From Plantactinospora soyae (lineage in GTDB: Bacteria; Actinomycetota; Actinomycetes; Mycobacteriales; Micromonosporaceae): DNA of 64,000 nt. Shown here piece after piece: positions 45,039 to 55,181 of the stretch (positions are counted from its first letter, which is position 1; the number at the start of each line of letters is the position of its first letter). Location of the stretch: the NCBI RefSeq assembly GCF_014874095.1, contig NZ_JADBEB010000001.1:5642001-5706000 (forward strand), given 5' to 3'. The notes beneath the pieces are model-generated. The model saw only the letters and a list, made by a program, of their open reading frames with translations. It ran no database searches and had not been told where the DNA came from. Made by a program: the position numbers and the translations under genes.

Positions 45039-45101
45039 TCGCACCTCGTACTGCAACAACAGGGAGAACGGCTCTTATCTCAGACAGACCCGAGGAGAAT
45101 C

Positions 45102-46403
45102 ATGAGAAGAACATCGGGCCGACGGACCGCTCTGCGGTCGTTGGCCGGAGTCCTTGCGGTGACGCTGGTGCTCAGCGTGGCGGCCTGCGGTGACGACAGC
45201 CCGGGGGACCAGGGCGGCGCGGCTCAGGCCGGCCCCAACGGAGTGGACGACGGCAGCGAGCTGACGCTGTGGACCCGGGCCCCGCTGGAGAAGCAGGCGA
45301 AGCTTCTCGTCGAGGCGTACAACGCAGGCCACAAGAACAAGGTCAAGCTGACCGTCGTCCCCAACGACGACTACGTCGCGAAGGTGGGCGCGGCGGCGGG
45401 CTCCGACAGCCTGCCGGACCTCTTCGCCGCGGACATCGTCTACGTGCCGAACTGGGTCAACCAGGGACTGTTCCAGGATCTCAGCTCGAACATCGACGGA
45501 CTCAGCTTCAAGGACTCCGTCAACAAGGGCCACCTCGCGGCCGGTACGCAGGACGGCAGGAAGCACGTGCTGCCGTTCGTACTCGACCTGTCGATGCTGT
45601 TCTGGAACAAGCAGCTGTTCAAGGATGCCGGGCTGGACCCGGAGAAGGCGCCCGCGAGCATGGTGGAGTACGCCGCGGCGGCCAAGGCGGTCCAGGCGAT
45701 GAAGAAGGACGGCGTCTACGGCACGGCGGCCGGTCTGAACTGCGGCGGTTGCCTGGTCTTCACGTGGTTCCCCTCCATCTGGGCCGCCGGCAACGAGGTG
45801 CTCAGTGAGGATGGCAGGGAGTCCAAGCTGGCCGACGACACCGCCAAGAAGGTGTACGACATCTGGGCCGACCTGTGGCGGTCGGGTGCCGTCCTGCCGG
45901 CCTCGTCCGGAGAGACGGGACCGACCTGGACGGCGGCGTTCACCGAGGGCAAGGTCGGCCTGATGCTCTACCCCGCGACGCTGCTCTCTTCCACGCCGTT
46001 CGATGCCGGCGTCGCCGGTATCCCCGGCCCCGACGGTGGTGCGTCGACCTTCGTCGGCGGCGACGGCATCGGCGTGTCGAAGGACTCGAAGAAGGCCACC
46101 CAGGCCTGGAACTTCCTCAGCTGGATGATGTCCGAGGAGGCCCAGGTGGAGGTGCTGGCGAAGAACAAGGACGTGGTGTCCCGCTCCGACCTGGCGAAGA
46201 ACAAGTACGCCACCGCGGACCCGCGCCTGGTCACCATCAACGAGGTGGCCGGCAAGGGTGACACCCCGGTCGCGATGAACTTCCAGCAGGCGTTCAACGC
46301 ACCGAACAGTCCCTGGCTGACCCTCGTGCGCAACCAGGTGCTCAACGCCAGCGGCGACACCCAGAAGGACAACAGCGAGATCACCGCCGTACTCAAGCAG
46401 TAG
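45102..46403 (+). CDS. Sugar ABC transporter substrate-binding lipoprotein
   Basis: Captures an oligosaccharide, here probably an arabinoside, outside the membrane. The 433-residue protein has a lipoprotein signal with lipobox VAAC (C29), and a family 1 (maltose/multiple-sugar type) binding fold: SELTLWTRAPLEKQAKLLVE, DLFAADIVYVPNWVNQGLFQ, VLPFVLDLSMLFWNKQLFKD, FTEGKVGLMLYPATLL, WNFLSWMMSEEAQVEVLAK. GAGGAG lies four bases before the ATG. It is the first gene of an eight-gene plus-strand cluster. Confidence 0.94.
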   Translation: MRRTSGRRTALRSLAGVLAVTLVLSVAACGDDSPGDQGGAAQAGPNGVDDGSELTLWTRAPLEKQAKLLVEAYNAGHKNKVKLTVVPNDDYVAKVGAAAGSDSLPDLFAADIVYVPNWVNQGLFQDLSSNIDGLSFKDSVNKGHLAAGTQDGRKHVLPFVLDLSMLFWNKQLFKDAGLDPEKAPASMVEYAAAAKAVQAMKKDGVYGTAAGLNCGGCLVFTWFPSIWAAGNEVLSEDGRESKLADDTAKKVYDIWADLWRSGAVLPASSGETGPTWTAAFTEGKVGLMLYPATLLSSTPFDAGVAGIPGPDGGASTFVGGDGIGVSKDSKKATQAWNFLSWMMSEEAQVEVLAKNKDVVSRSDLAKNKYATADPRLVTINEVAGKGDTPVAMNFQQAFNAPNSPWLTLVRNQVLNASGDTQKDNSEITAVLKQ

Positions 46404-46414
46404 CCCTGATCGTC

Positions 46415-46461
46415 GCGGGCGTATGCCGGCAGCCGGACCCGTCGGACCGGCATGCGCCCGC
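46415..46461 (+). terminator. Intergenic stem-loop between binding protein and permease genes
   Basis: Arms 46415-46429 and 46447-46461 pair over 15 bp with one G-T wobble, around a 17-base loop. There is no T-tract. Such structures often keep binding-protein mRNA more abundant than permease mRNA. Confidence 0.7.
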
Positions 46462-46520
46462 CTCGCGGCACCGGAACGGGTGACCGGTCCGGCCCATCGC
46501 CGATGGAACGAGGAGTTGTC

Positions 46521-47438
46521 ATGAATGTCGACGCACCGTCGCGCACATCCAGTGCGACGACGCGGGGCGGCTTCCGTCCCAGCCGCCGCCAGGCCCTGCT
46601 CGGCTGGATCTACGCCACGCCGACCGCGGTGTTCGTGGTGGCGCTGTTCCTGGTGCCCCTGCTACTCGTCATCAAGATGTCGCTGTCGAGATGGCCGCTT
46701 CTCAGCGGCGACCAGGGACCCAACGCGCCGGACAACTTCACCAAGGCGATCGACCACCGCTTCTTCACCGACTCGGTGGTCTTCACGATCAAGTACACGG
46801 TGATCGCGACCGTGCTGCTGCTGCTCCTCGGCCTGGGGATGGCGCTGCTCGTCCAGGAGTCCAGCCGGTGGAACAACCTGCTCCGGGCGTCGTTCCTGGT
46901 TCCCAGCGCACTCGGGTTGGCCTCGGCGTCCCTGCTGTTCTACGTGCTCTACTCGCCCTATGCGAGCCCGTTCGCGCCGGTGATGGAGAGCCTCGGCATC
47001 ACCTTCCTCGGCTCGCCGAACGCGGCGCTCTTCTCGACCGTGTTCCTCATCGTCTGGCGCTACGCCGGCTTCTACATGGTGCTCATGCTGGTCGGGCTGC
47101 AGAGCATCCCGGCGGACGTGTTCGAGGCGGCGCGCTCGGACGGCGCGACCCGCTGGCAGACCTTCCGGAGCATCACCCTGCCGCTGCTCCGTCCGACGCT
47201 GGCGCTGACGACCGTGCTCTGCGTGACCGGATCCCTGCTCGCCTTCGAGCAGTTCTACATCCTCACCAAGGGCGGCCCGGACAACAGCACCATCACCGTG
47301 GTGCAGCTCATCTACATGATCGCGTTCCAGGGCCAGAACGACCTCGGCGTCGCCGCGGCGCTCTCGGTCATCGTGCTGGCGGCTCTGGTCCTCATCAACG
47401 CGCTGCAACTGCGCGCCTTCCGGTCCGAGGAGAACTGA
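46521..47438 (+). CDS. Sugar ABC transporter permease (MalF-like)
   Basis: One half of the transport channel. The 305-residue membrane protein has six predicted helices, the first at about 34-54 (ATPTAVFVVALFLVPLLLVI). The cytoplasmic EAA loop contacting the ATPase reads VFEAARSDGATRWQTFRSITLPLLRPT. ATG five bases after GAGGAG. It is followed after three bases by the second permease. Confidence 0.94.
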   Translation: MNVDAPSRTSSATTRGGFRPSRRQALLGWIYATPTAVFVVALFLVPLLLVIKMSLSRWPLLSGDQGPNAPDNFTKAIDHRFFTDSVVFTIKYTVIATVLLLLLGLGMALLVQESSRWNNLLRASFLVPSALGLASASLLFYVLYSPYASPFAPVMESLGITFLGSPNAALFSTVFLIVWRYAGFYMVLMLVGLQSIPADVFEAARSDGATRWQTFRSITLPLLRPTLALTTVLCVTGSLLAFEQFYILTKGGPDNSTITVVQLIYMIAFQGQNDLGVAAALSVIVLAALVLINALQLRAFRSEEN

Positions 47439-47441
47439 TCC

Positions 47442-48359
47442 ATGACCGTGGACTCCAGCCCCACCAGTGCGGCTGTCGCCGGGTCGCCCCGGCGCCCACC
47501 GAGGATGCCGAGCGGACCGGGGAGGCAACGCGGCCTCACCATCGCCGGTGTCGCGTTCCGTACGCCGTACTGGGTCTTCACCGGAGCGGTGGCAGTGGTG
47601 TTCCTCTTTCCACTGGTGTGGACCGCCGTCGCCTCGGTCTCCCCGCAGGCGGGCACCAACCAGGTGACCGGTTGGGGGTTCGGCAACTACGCCACCCTCG
47701 CCGACTACCAGGCCGGCATCTGGCGGTACCTCGCCAACTCGGCCTTCGTCTCACTCCTGACGGTCGCGCTCACGCTGCTGATCTCCTTTCTCGGTGGCTA
47801 CGCGTTCGCGCGGTTCCGCTTCCCCGGCAGGAACCTGCTGTTCCTGCTCACCCTGGCCATCCTCATGGTGCCGTACGCGACGCTGCTCATCCCGCTCTAT
47901 GTCCTGCTCAACGAGGTGGGTCTGCAGAACTCGCTGGTCGGTGTCGCCCTGGTGCTCACCATGTTCCAGCTGCCGTTCTCGACCTTCCTGATGCGCATCT
48001 CCTTCGAGGCGGTGCCGCGCGAACTCGACGAGGCGGCGATGGTCGACGGCTGCTCGTCGTTCAGCGCGCTGTGGCGGGTACTCGTCCCCGCGGTCAAGCC
48101 GGGTCTGATCACCGTGGGGCTGTTCGCGTTCCTCGCCGCGTGGAACGACTTCATGGCGCCGCTGATCCTCATCAACGACTCCGAGCGCATGACGCTGCCG
48201 CTGGCCGTGTCCAACCTGCGTGGCCAGGTCCAGGGGGTGGTCGACTACGGCGCGACCGAAGCGGGCGTCGTCGTCCTCGCGCTGCCGTGCATCGTGCTGT
48301 TCCTGCTGCTCCAACGACACTACGTGCGCGGCTTCATGTCCGGCGCACTGAAGGGATGA
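47442..48359 (+). CDS. Sugar ABC transporter permease (MalG-like)
   Basis: The second permease, also 305 residues with six helices. The EAA loop is LDEAAMVDGCSSFSALWRVLVPAVKPG. The N-terminal 30 residues are Pro/Arg/Ser-rich and cytoplasmic. No ATP-binding subunit gene occurs in the operon, so a shared MsiK-type ATPase encoded elsewhere is likely. Its stop overlaps or abuts the start of the GH127 gene. Confidence 0.94.
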   Translation: MTVDSSPTSAAVAGSPRRPPRMPSGPGRQRGLTIAGVAFRTPYWVFTGAVAVVFLFPLVWTAVASVSPQAGTNQVTGWGFGNYATLADYQAGIWRYLANSAFVSLLTVALTLLISFLGGYAFARFRFPGRNLLFLLTLAILMVPYATLLIPLYVLLNEVGLQNSLVGVALVLTMFQLPFSTFLMRISFEAVPRELDEAAMVDGCSSFSALWRVLVPAVKPGLITVGLFAFLAAWNDFMAPLILINDSERMTLPLAVSNLRGQVQGVVDYGATEAGVVVLALPCIVLFLLLQRHYVRGFMSGALKG

Positions 48360-48361
48360 CC

Positions 48362-50281
48362 ATGGCACCCAGCGCGCCCACGGCGGCACCCGTCCTGCCG
48401 AGCCGAGGCCGGCTCCAGCCGCTCGGACTGGACGAGGTACGGATCACCGGCGGCTTCTGGGCCGAACGTCAGTCCGTCAACGCGGAGGCCACTCTCGAGC
48501 ACATCGGGCACTGGCTCGAGCGGGAGGGCTGGATTCGCAACTTCGACCTGGTGGACACCGGCGACCTGACCCGCGAGCGCCGGGGGCGCGAGTTCTCCGA
48601 CTCGGAGGTGTACAAGTATCTCGAGGCGATGGCGTGGGAGATCGGCCGGACCGGTGACCCGGAGCTGGAGTCGCGGTTTCGTGCCGTCGTGACCAGGGTG
48701 GCCCGGGCCCAGGACGCCGATGGCTACCTCAACACCAAGTTCGGTCATTCCGGGCAGCCACCGCGCTGGTCCGATCTCCAGTGGGGCCACGAGTTGTACT
48801 GCGTCGGCCATCTCCTCCAGGCGGCCGTCGCCCGCGCCCGTACCCGACCGGAGGCGGACGACGGGCTGGTGGCGATCGCCCGGCGGGCCGCCGACAACGT
48901 CTGCGCGACCTTCGGACCGGACGGTATCGACGGGCTCTGCGGCCATCCGGAGATCGAGACCGCGCTCGTGGAGTTCGCCCGCGCCACCGGTGACGACCGC
49001 TACCTGCACCAGGGGGCGCTCTTCGTCGAGCGGCGCGGCACGGGCCGGCTGGGCGACGTGGAGTGGGGGAGGGAGTACTTCCAGGACGAGACGCCGGTAC
49101 GTGAGGCGACGGTGCTGCGGGGGCACGCGGTACGGGCGAACTACCTCGCCGCCGGGGCGGTCGACGTCGCCGCCGAGACGGACGACCCCGACCTGATGAA
49201 AGCGGTCCGTGACCAGTGGCGGAACACGGTGGCGCGACGCACGTACGTCACCGGCGGGCAGGGCTCCCGGCACCAGGACGAGGCGTTCGGCGAGGACTGG
49301 GGGCTGCCGCCCGATCGCGCCTACTCCGAGACCTGCGCCGGAGTGGGATCAGTGATGCTGGCCTGGCGGCTGCTGCTCGCCTCCGGTGACTCCGGCTACG
49401 CCGACCTCATCGAGCGGACCCTCTTCAACGTGGTGTCGACGTCGCCCGGGGCCGACGGAAGGCAGTTCTTCTACACCAACACCCTGCACCGCCGGGAACT
49501 CGGCACCGTACCGGACGGCGACCGACCCAGCATCCGCGCCGCCGCCGCCCAGCGGGCGCCGTGGTACGAGGTGTCGTGCTGCCCGACCAACGTGGCGCGC
49601 ACGCTGGCCAGCCTCGCGGCCTACGTCGCCACCACCGACGACGAGGGCCTCCAGATCCACCAGTACGTGCCCGGGACGATCGCGCACCGCCCGGTGGACG
49701 GCACCGATCGCCGACTGACCCTCACCACCGGCTACCCGGCCGACGGGCAGATCCGGGTCCGGATCGACAGCGACGACGACCGCCCCTGGACGCTGTCGCT
49801 GCGGGTGCCGGGCTGGGCGGACCGGGGTGCGACGCTGACCGTCGACGGGGAGGTCCGGCCGGTGCGCGCCGGTTACGTCACCGAGCGACGGACGTGGCGA
49901 CGCGGCGACGAGGTCGTCCTGAGCCTGCCCATGGCGCCCCGGTTCACCCACCCGGACGCGCGCATCGACGCGGTCCGCGGCTGCGTCGCCGTGGAGCGGG
50001 GCCCGCTGGTGTTCGCGGTGGAGTCCGTGGACCTGTCGGGGGGCGAGAACGTCGACGAACTCCTCGTCGACACCAGCCAGCCGCCGATGTTGGCCGGTGG
50101 CCGGGTGGTGGTGTGTTGCCGGCGCCTCGACCCGGCCGACCACCACTGGCCGTACGGCGGGGGCGAGGCGGCGTCGACGACCACGCCCCGGGGGGACCTG
50201 CTCGAGGTTCCGTTGATCGCGTACCACGCCTGGGCCAACCGGGGTCCATCCACGATGCGGGTCTGGCTCCCGACGATCTGA
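48362..50281 (+). CDS. GH127 beta-L-arabinofuranosidase
   Basis: Cleaves beta-L-arabinofuranosyl residues such as those on hydroxyproline-rich glycoproteins. The 639-residue protein has the (alpha/alpha)6 domain (VRITGGFWAERQSVNAEATL, YKYLEAMAWEIGRTGDPELE) with catalytic Glu and zinc Cys in AYSETCAGVGSVMLAWRLL, and the cysteine nucleophile pair C406/C407 in EVSCCPTNVARTLASLAAYV. There is no signal peptide, so it acts inside the cell on imported sugars. GAAGGG lies six bases before this ATG; an ATG at 48356 overlapping the permease stop (ATGA) is possible. Confidence 0.94.
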   Translation: MAPSAPTAAPVLPSRGRLQPLGLDEVRITGGFWAERQSVNAEATLEHIGHWLEREGWIRNFDLVDTGDLTRERRGREFSDSEVYKYLEAMAWEIGRTGDPELESRFRAVVTRVARAQDADGYLNTKFGHSGQPPRWSDLQWGHELYCVGHLLQAAVARARTRPEADDGLVAIARRAADNVCATFGPDGIDGLCGHPEIETALVEFARATGDDRYLHQGALFVERRGTGRLGDVEWGREYFQDETPVREATVLRGHAVRANYLAAGAVDVAAETDDPDLMKAVRDQWRNTVARRTYVTGGQGSRHQDEAFGEDWGLPPDRAYSETCAGVGSVMLAWRLLLASGDSGYADLIERTLFNVVSTSPGADGRQFFYTNTLHRRELGTVPDGDRPSIRAAAAQRAPWYEVSCCPTNVARTLASLAAYVATTDDEGLQIHQYVPGTIAHRPVDGTDRRLTLTTGYPADGQIRVRIDSDDDRPWTLSLRVPGWADRGATLTVDGEVRPVRAGYVTERRTWRRGDEVVLSLPMAPRFTHPDARIDAVRGCVAVERGPLVFAVESVDLSGGENVDELLVDTSQPPMLAGGRVVVCCRRLDPADHHWPYGGGEAASTTTPRGDLLEVPLIAYHAWANRGPSTMRVWLPTI

Positions 50282-50432
50282 GCCACCGGAAGCCGGACAT
50301 CCCGGGCCGCGAGGGCGGCGCCAACCAGGTGACCGAGGCAGACCACCGCCTCGGCCGCGACCCCGTCATGCCCCGAGTGCGCCATCCGACCGAAGTCTGA
50401 CCTTCACCCCCACCGCCACCAGGAGGAACAAG

Positions 50433-53400
50433 ATGAGTATTAGACGCGTCAGGAGAGCGTCCACGTGGGCGGCTCTCGCCGCCCTCGTGGCGGGCGGGGT
50501 GGTCGGCCTGCCGTCGCCCGCCCACGCCGCCAGCCCGGTCCTTCCGGGCAACGAGGGCGACGTGGGTGTCTACACCGACGGGCAGAGCCACGTCATGGAG
50601 ATCGGGGATCCTGCCTACGGCAACGTCGCGGAGGTGGCCGAACAGCTCAAGCCCGGCGTGCCGTTCACCGCGTCGAGCATGCACCAGTCCATTTTCGACA
50701 AGGATCTCGCGGCCGGCGGCACGGACTACTACCTCGACCGCGTCCTGGGCGTTCGCGGCACCCTCGGCGCGGCGGTGCTGATGACCAGGGGCCGGTCGCT
50801 GTACATGCGCGGCGCCAGCAACAACAACTTCGCCGTCATGGGCTTCGCCGGCAGCACCTTCGTCGGCGGGCCCAACAACCTCGGCAACCTCTACACCGTG
50901 ACGGTGCCCGGCCAGACGGTCACGGAGGTCGGCGCGAACCGGTTCAACGCACCGAGTCACGCCAAGGGCCGGTACACGATCGGCAGCACCGGTGTCACCG
51001 CCGACCTGACGAAGTTCATCACCTACGACAACGTCGCGGTCACCGCCGTCGACCTGCGCAACCCGGGCGGGGAGGCGGCGACCTTCACCGTCCGCGCCGC
51101 GTCGCCGCTGGCGACGCAGGCCGGCGAGGGCGCCGCCGAGCTCACCGGTACCCGCACCATCACCAGCGGCTCCAACAACGGGCTCGTCGACACGGCGTGG
51201 AACACGATCAGGGTCGGCCTCACCGGCTCCGGTTTCACCCGCAGCGGCAGCAACCTCGACCGGGAGGTCACCGTGCCGGCCGGCGGCACGGTGTCGCTCT
51301 CCGTCGTCGGTGCCGTCTCCTCGGCCACCCTGCCGGAGACCGTGCAGAGCTACCAGCAGTACACCGGCCAGGCGCCGGGCGAGGCGGTCCGGACCGGCAT
51401 CACCGAGTTCAACCGGCGCTGGGCGCAGGACGTCCCGTACATCGACGTCCCCGATCCCGCCCTGGAGAAGGCCATCGTCTACCGGTGGTGGGGCGAGCGG
51501 TACAACAGCCTCGACGCCAACGCGCCGGGTCACGTGTACCAGTACCCGACGACGATCGAGGGGGTGAACCTCTACCAGAACTCCGTGGCGCTGACCCAGC
51601 CGATGCATCTCCAGGACACCAAGTGGCTGCGTACGCCGTACCTGCCGTACGGGCAGATCCTCAACATCGGCGAGCTCTCCGGCTCCTCGGCCTTCCTCGA
51701 CAGCCCCGGTCACACGAGTTGGAACAACCACTACTCGCAGTACCTCGGCACGGCCGGACTCGAGGCATACAACGTGCACGGCGGTGGTAAGGAGATCGCC
51801 CGGAAGTTCGCCGGCTACTTCGAGGGCGACGGCGTCGGGCAGCTCGAGCACTACGACGGCAACGACGACAAGCTGATCGCCTACGACACCAACTACATGC
51901 CGGGCAACGACTCCGACGCGATTTCCTTCGGTTTTCCGAAGACCAACGCCGGGGCACCCGGGGCGCGGACGATCGAACGTCCCGAGTCGGCGTACGTCTG
52001 GGGCGCGTTGGACGCGGCCCGGCAGCTCTACCAGATCGCCGGCGCCGACCAGGCCAAGGTCGACCAGTTGGCGGCCGGCGCCGACGGCGTCCGCGCCGCG
52101 GTCCTCGACCGGCTGTGGAGCCCGGACATGCGGATGTTCCTGGCCGGTACGTCGCACGGGGCCACCAGTGCGGCCAGCTCCAACGGCAGGGCCAACCCGC
52201 TGCCCGAATCGGCCCGCGACCTGATCCCGGCCAAGGAGTCGAACCTCTACGACGTCTACGCCGAGAACCTCATCCCGTTCGACCAGGCACAGAAGTACGT
52301 CGACGGGTTCCGCTTCCTCACCTACGGCGACAACTTCCCGATCTTCCCGTTCTACACCGCCAACCAGTACGACAAGACGGCCTACGGGGTCGGCGGCTCG
52401 AACAACTTCTCCAACATCAACTTTACGGTGCAGTACCGGGGTGTCCGGTCGGCGCTGCGCCACTACGACCCGGCGCAGAAGTACATCACTCCGGAGTACG
52501 CCAAGCGCCTGCTGGACTGGATGGCCTGGAGCATCTACCCGAACGCGGATGTCCGGGTGCCGAACCAGGCCGAGTACTACTCGAACTGGAACCCGACCGC
52601 TAAGACCTACAACCGGAACAACCCGAACCACGTGATGCTCGGGAACATGAGCTACATCTTCGTCGAGGACATGGCCGGCCTCCAGCCGCGCTCCGACGAC
52701 AAGATCGAGTTGTGGCCGATCAAGTTCGGCTACGACCACTTCATGGTCAACAACCTGCGCTACCACGGGCAGGACGTCACGGTCGTCTGGGACCCCGACG
52801 GCAGCAAGTACGGCCTGGGCGCCGGCTACAGCCTGTTCCTGAACGGCGAGAAGAAGGTCAGCACCGACAAGCTCGGCAAGCTCACCTACGACCCGAACAC
52901 CAACCAGGTGCAGGCCGAGGAGGGCGTGGCCGTCACCTTCACCGCCACGACCGGGACCGACTTCCCGAGCGCGGTGGACACCCCGGTCGCCGACGACCGG
53001 GTCGTCAACTACCTCAAGACGGCCGGCATCGACCTCACCGAGAACGCGCCGAACCTGGCGGCGGGGGCCGAGCTCAGCTCGTCGTACACCCAGCAGGGCG
53101 TGCGGCCGGCGCCGTGGCGGCAGTTCCACACGCCCGGCTGGAGCAGCACCTCGATGAACCACACTCCCGGGGCGATCAAGGAAACCGAGCGGCCGGTGTC
53201 GCTGGCCGCCGTGACCGACGGCGTCACCGCCAATGAGCCGTACTGGGGCAACTACGGCAGCACGGACAAGAACGGCTATGTCGAGCTCGATCTGGGGTCG
53301 GCCAGGTCGTTCGACAACGTCAAGGCGTTCTTCGTCAGCGACCGGCAGGCCGGTGGCTACCGGGAACCCGCTCGCTGGTGGATCCAGGTGCCCGACGGCG

Positions 53401-55172
53401 ACGGCGGCTGGAAGGAGGTGCCGGGCCAGTTCAAGAACCCGACCGTACCCTCGGCGAAGTTCAACGAGGCGCTCTTCGAGAAGGTGACGTCGAACAAGCT
53501 GCGCATCGCGTTCACGAACAACCCGACGTTCTTCACCGCGATCTCGGAGATCCAGGTGTTCGACTCGGGCCGGGACGTACCGGAGGTCTCCAACCAGGGG
53601 CCGGTCGTCACCGCCACCCGCGACGGCTCGGCGGACGGGAACCTGTCCACCAGGCTGGTCGGCACGGCATCCGACGACGGCATCCCGTACGACAGCGAAC
53701 TCACCTTCGGCTGGGAGACCGTCTCCGCGCCGCAGGGCGCGGGCGTCATCTTCGCCGACCCGAAGGCATCGGCGACCCGGGTGACCGGCACGGTTGCCGG
53801 TGACTACGTGTTCCGGTTCTTCGCCAGCGACGGCGAGAAGCGGTCGGAGGCGACCGTGGCGGTGACCCTCGCCAAGCGGGACGTCGTCGCGGAGTTCGGC
53901 TCGTCGGCGGCGATCACCACCAGCGGTACCTCGTCGTGGGAGAACCACCAGCGGGTCAACGAGGCCACCACCCCGACCAGCTCGAACGCGGGTGCCGGGA
54001 CCGGCTGGGGCAACTGGGGCCAGCCACAGAACGGCACCAGCACCGAGCGGGAGGCGTGGATCTCCTACCGGTGGACCTCACCGGTCCGGCTCTCCTCGAC
54101 CGACATCTACTGGTACGACGACAACGGTGGCACCCGCCGCCCCACGGCCACGACGTACGCCGTCGAGTCCTCCAGCGACGGCACGACCTGGACTCCGGTG
54201 ACCCTCACCGGCGGATCGACGTACGCCGACGCCCTGGCCACCAACGCCTACAACCGCCTCGAATTCGCCCCGATCACGGCCAGCCAGTTGCGGATCAGGA
54301 TCTGGGGCGTCCAGGGTGCCGGCGCGGGCACCGGTGTGCTGCGGTGGCGGGCCAACGGCGAGACCGTCGACTCGGTGCGTTCGCCGGTGCTTCTCCGGAC
54401 CACCGTGGGCCAGCTGCCCACCCTGCCGAGTGCGCTCGACGGGGTCTACTCCAGCGGTGCCCGGGGCAGCATCGGTTTCACCTGGCAGGAGATCACCCCG
54501 GCGATGGTCGCCGAGACCAACGTCGAGCCGTTCGTGGTCTACGGCACGAACGACGCCTACGGCCTGATCGCCGAGGCCCGGGTCTACGTGCGTCCCGAGA
54601 CGTCCCAGGGCGGCATCTCGATCCAGGGCGCCGAGTCGTTCCAGCAGACCGTCGAGGTGGGCGAGCAGCCGTACCTGCCGGGGAAGGTGGAGGTCTCCTA
54701 CAACGACGGATCCCGGGACAACCAGGCGATCGGCGTCGACTGGGACTTCGACGAGAATCTCGTCAACACTCCCGGTCGGTACACCGTCATCGGTAATTTG
54801 ATCCTGCCCGACTACGTCAGCGAGGCCGGCACCACCCGGACCACGCTGACCCTCACGGTGGGCGACCCGCCGGAGGAACCGGCCTGGGACGTCGAGGTGC
54901 AGGCCCGCACCCAGTGCACCGGCGCCAACGCGTACGTCTCGGTCAACGTCCGCAACGCCGACGACGTACCGCTCACGATCGAGCTGGTCACGCCGTACGG
55001 CTCGCGCGCGGTGTCCGGTGTCGCGCCGGGGAAGGCCGCCTACCAGGCGTTCAACACCCGGGCGAAGACGGTGCCGGCCGGCACCGCGACGGTGAAGGTC
55101 ACCGGAGATGTCAACGGTCAACCGGTGACCGCGCAGGTCGCGGCGCCGTTCGGCGCGATCAACTGCGGCTAG
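50433..55172 (+). CDS. Giant secreted (alpha/alpha)6-type glycoside hydrolase with discoidin, Ig-like and shared C-terminal module
   Basis: The 1579-residue protein starts six bases after AGGAGG and has a signal peptide (cut after AHA). An N-terminal beta domain (about 35-330) precedes a six-hairpin domain of the MGH1/GH63-like type (about 330-880; RWWGERYNSLDANAPGHVYQ, ERPESAYVWGALDAARQLYQ, ENLIPFDQAQKYVDGFRFLT, NHVMLGNMSYIFVEDMAG). Two F5/8-type sugar-binding modules, Ig-like strands, a bacterial Ig_4-like repeat and a final module with paired Cys follow. I cannot assign a GH family. Operon context suggests an arabinan or arabinoglycoprotein substrate. Confidence 0.8.
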   Translation: MSIRRVRRASTWAALAALVAGGVVGLPSPAHAASPVLPGNEGDVGVYTDGQSHVMEIGDPAYGNVAEVAEQLKPGVPFTASSMHQSIFDKDLAAGGTDYYLDRVLGVRGTLGAAVLMTRGRSLYMRGASNNNFAVMGFAGSTFVGGPNNLGNLYTVTVPGQTVTEVGANRFNAPSHAKGRYTIGSTGVTADLTKFITYDNVAVTAVDLRNPGGEAATFTVRAASPLATQAGEGAAELTGTRTITSGSNNGLVDTAWNTIRVGLTGSGFTRSGSNLDREVTVPAGGTVSLSVVGAVSSATLPETVQSYQQYTGQAPGEAVRTGITEFNRRWAQDVPYIDVPDPALEKAIVYRWWGERYNSLDANAPGHVYQYPTTIEGVNLYQNSVALTQPMHLQDTKWLRTPYLPYGQILNIGELSGSSAFLDSPGHTSWNNHYSQYLGTAGLEAYNVHGGGKEIARKFAGYFEGDGVGQLEHYDGNDDKLIAYDTNYMPGNDSDAISFGFPKTNAGAPGARTIERPESAYVWGALDAARQLYQIAGADQAKVDQLAAGADGVRAAVLDRLWSPDMRMFLAGTSHGATSAASSNGRANPLPESARDLIPAKESNLYDVYAENLIPFDQAQKYVDGFRFLTYGDNFPIFPFYTANQYDKTAYGVGGSNNFSNINFTVQYRGVRSALRHYDPAQKYITPEYAKRLLDWMAWSIYPNADVRVPNQAEYYSNWNPTAKTYNRNNPNHVMLGNMSYIFVEDMAGLQPRSDDKIELWPIKFGYDHFMVNNLRYHGQDVTVVWDPDGSKYGLGAGYSLFLNGEKKVSTDKLGKLTYDPNTNQVQAEEGVAVTFTATTGTDFPSAVDTPVADDRVVNYLKTAGIDLTENAPNLAAGAELSSSYTQQGVRPAPWRQFHTPGWSSTSMNHTPGAIKETERPVSLAAVTDGVTANEPYWGNYGSTDKNGYVELDLGSARSFDNVKAFFVSDRQAGGYREPARWWIQVPDGDGGWKEVPGQFKNPTVPSAKFNEALFEKVTSNKLRIAFTNNPTFFTAISEIQVFDSGRDVPEVSNQGPVVTATRDGSADGNLSTRLVGTASDDGIPYDSELTFGWETVSAPQGAGVIFADPKASATRVTGTVAGDYVFRFFASDGEKRSEATVAVTLAKRDVVAEFGSSAAITTSGTSSWENHQRVNEATTPTSSNAGAGTGWGNWGQPQNGTSTEREAWISYRWTSPVRLSSTDIYWYDDNGGTRRPTATTYAVESSSDGTTWTPVTLTGGSTYADALATNAYNRLEFAPITASQLRIRIWGVQGAGAGTGVLRWRANGETVDSVRSPVLLRTTVGQLPTLPSALDGVYSSGARGSIGFTWQEITPAMVAETNVEPFVVYGTNDAYGLIAEARVYVRPETSQGGISIQGAESFQQTVEVGEQPYLPGKVEVSYNDGSRDNQAIGVDWDFDENLVNTPGRYTVIGNLILPDYVSEAGTTRTTLTLTVGDPPEEPAWDVEVQARTQCTGANAYVSVNVRNADDVPLTIELVTPYGSRAVSGVAPGKAAYQAFNTRAKTVPAGTATVKVTGDVNGQPVTAQVAAPFGAINCG

Positions 55173-55181
55173 TCCCTCAGC

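Larger units (their letters stand above)
44519..45101. promoter_or_regulatory. Control region of the arabinoside operon with three palindromic operators
   Basis: This 583-base non-coding stretch precedes the sugar-transport operon. It carries three CCGAAA..TTTCGG inverted repeats (44541, 44761 and 44878), a good promoter (44846-44874), a predicted 5' leader of about 220 bases, and a 31-codon open frame in that leader (44943-45038). I see no complete gene in it. Confidence 0.75.

Noticed and set aside
44815-45105. A 96-codon plus-strand frame upstream of the binding-protein gene
   Set aside because: It runs through the promoter, the operator and the predicted leader, and its peptide has no recognisable motif; it is better explained as chance in a control region.
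49944-53948. Minus-strand frame of over 1300 codons across the GH127 and giant glycosidase genes
   Set aside because: Composition is Arg/Val/Asp-rich without motifs, and the plus strand has signal peptides and known domains in this stretch.
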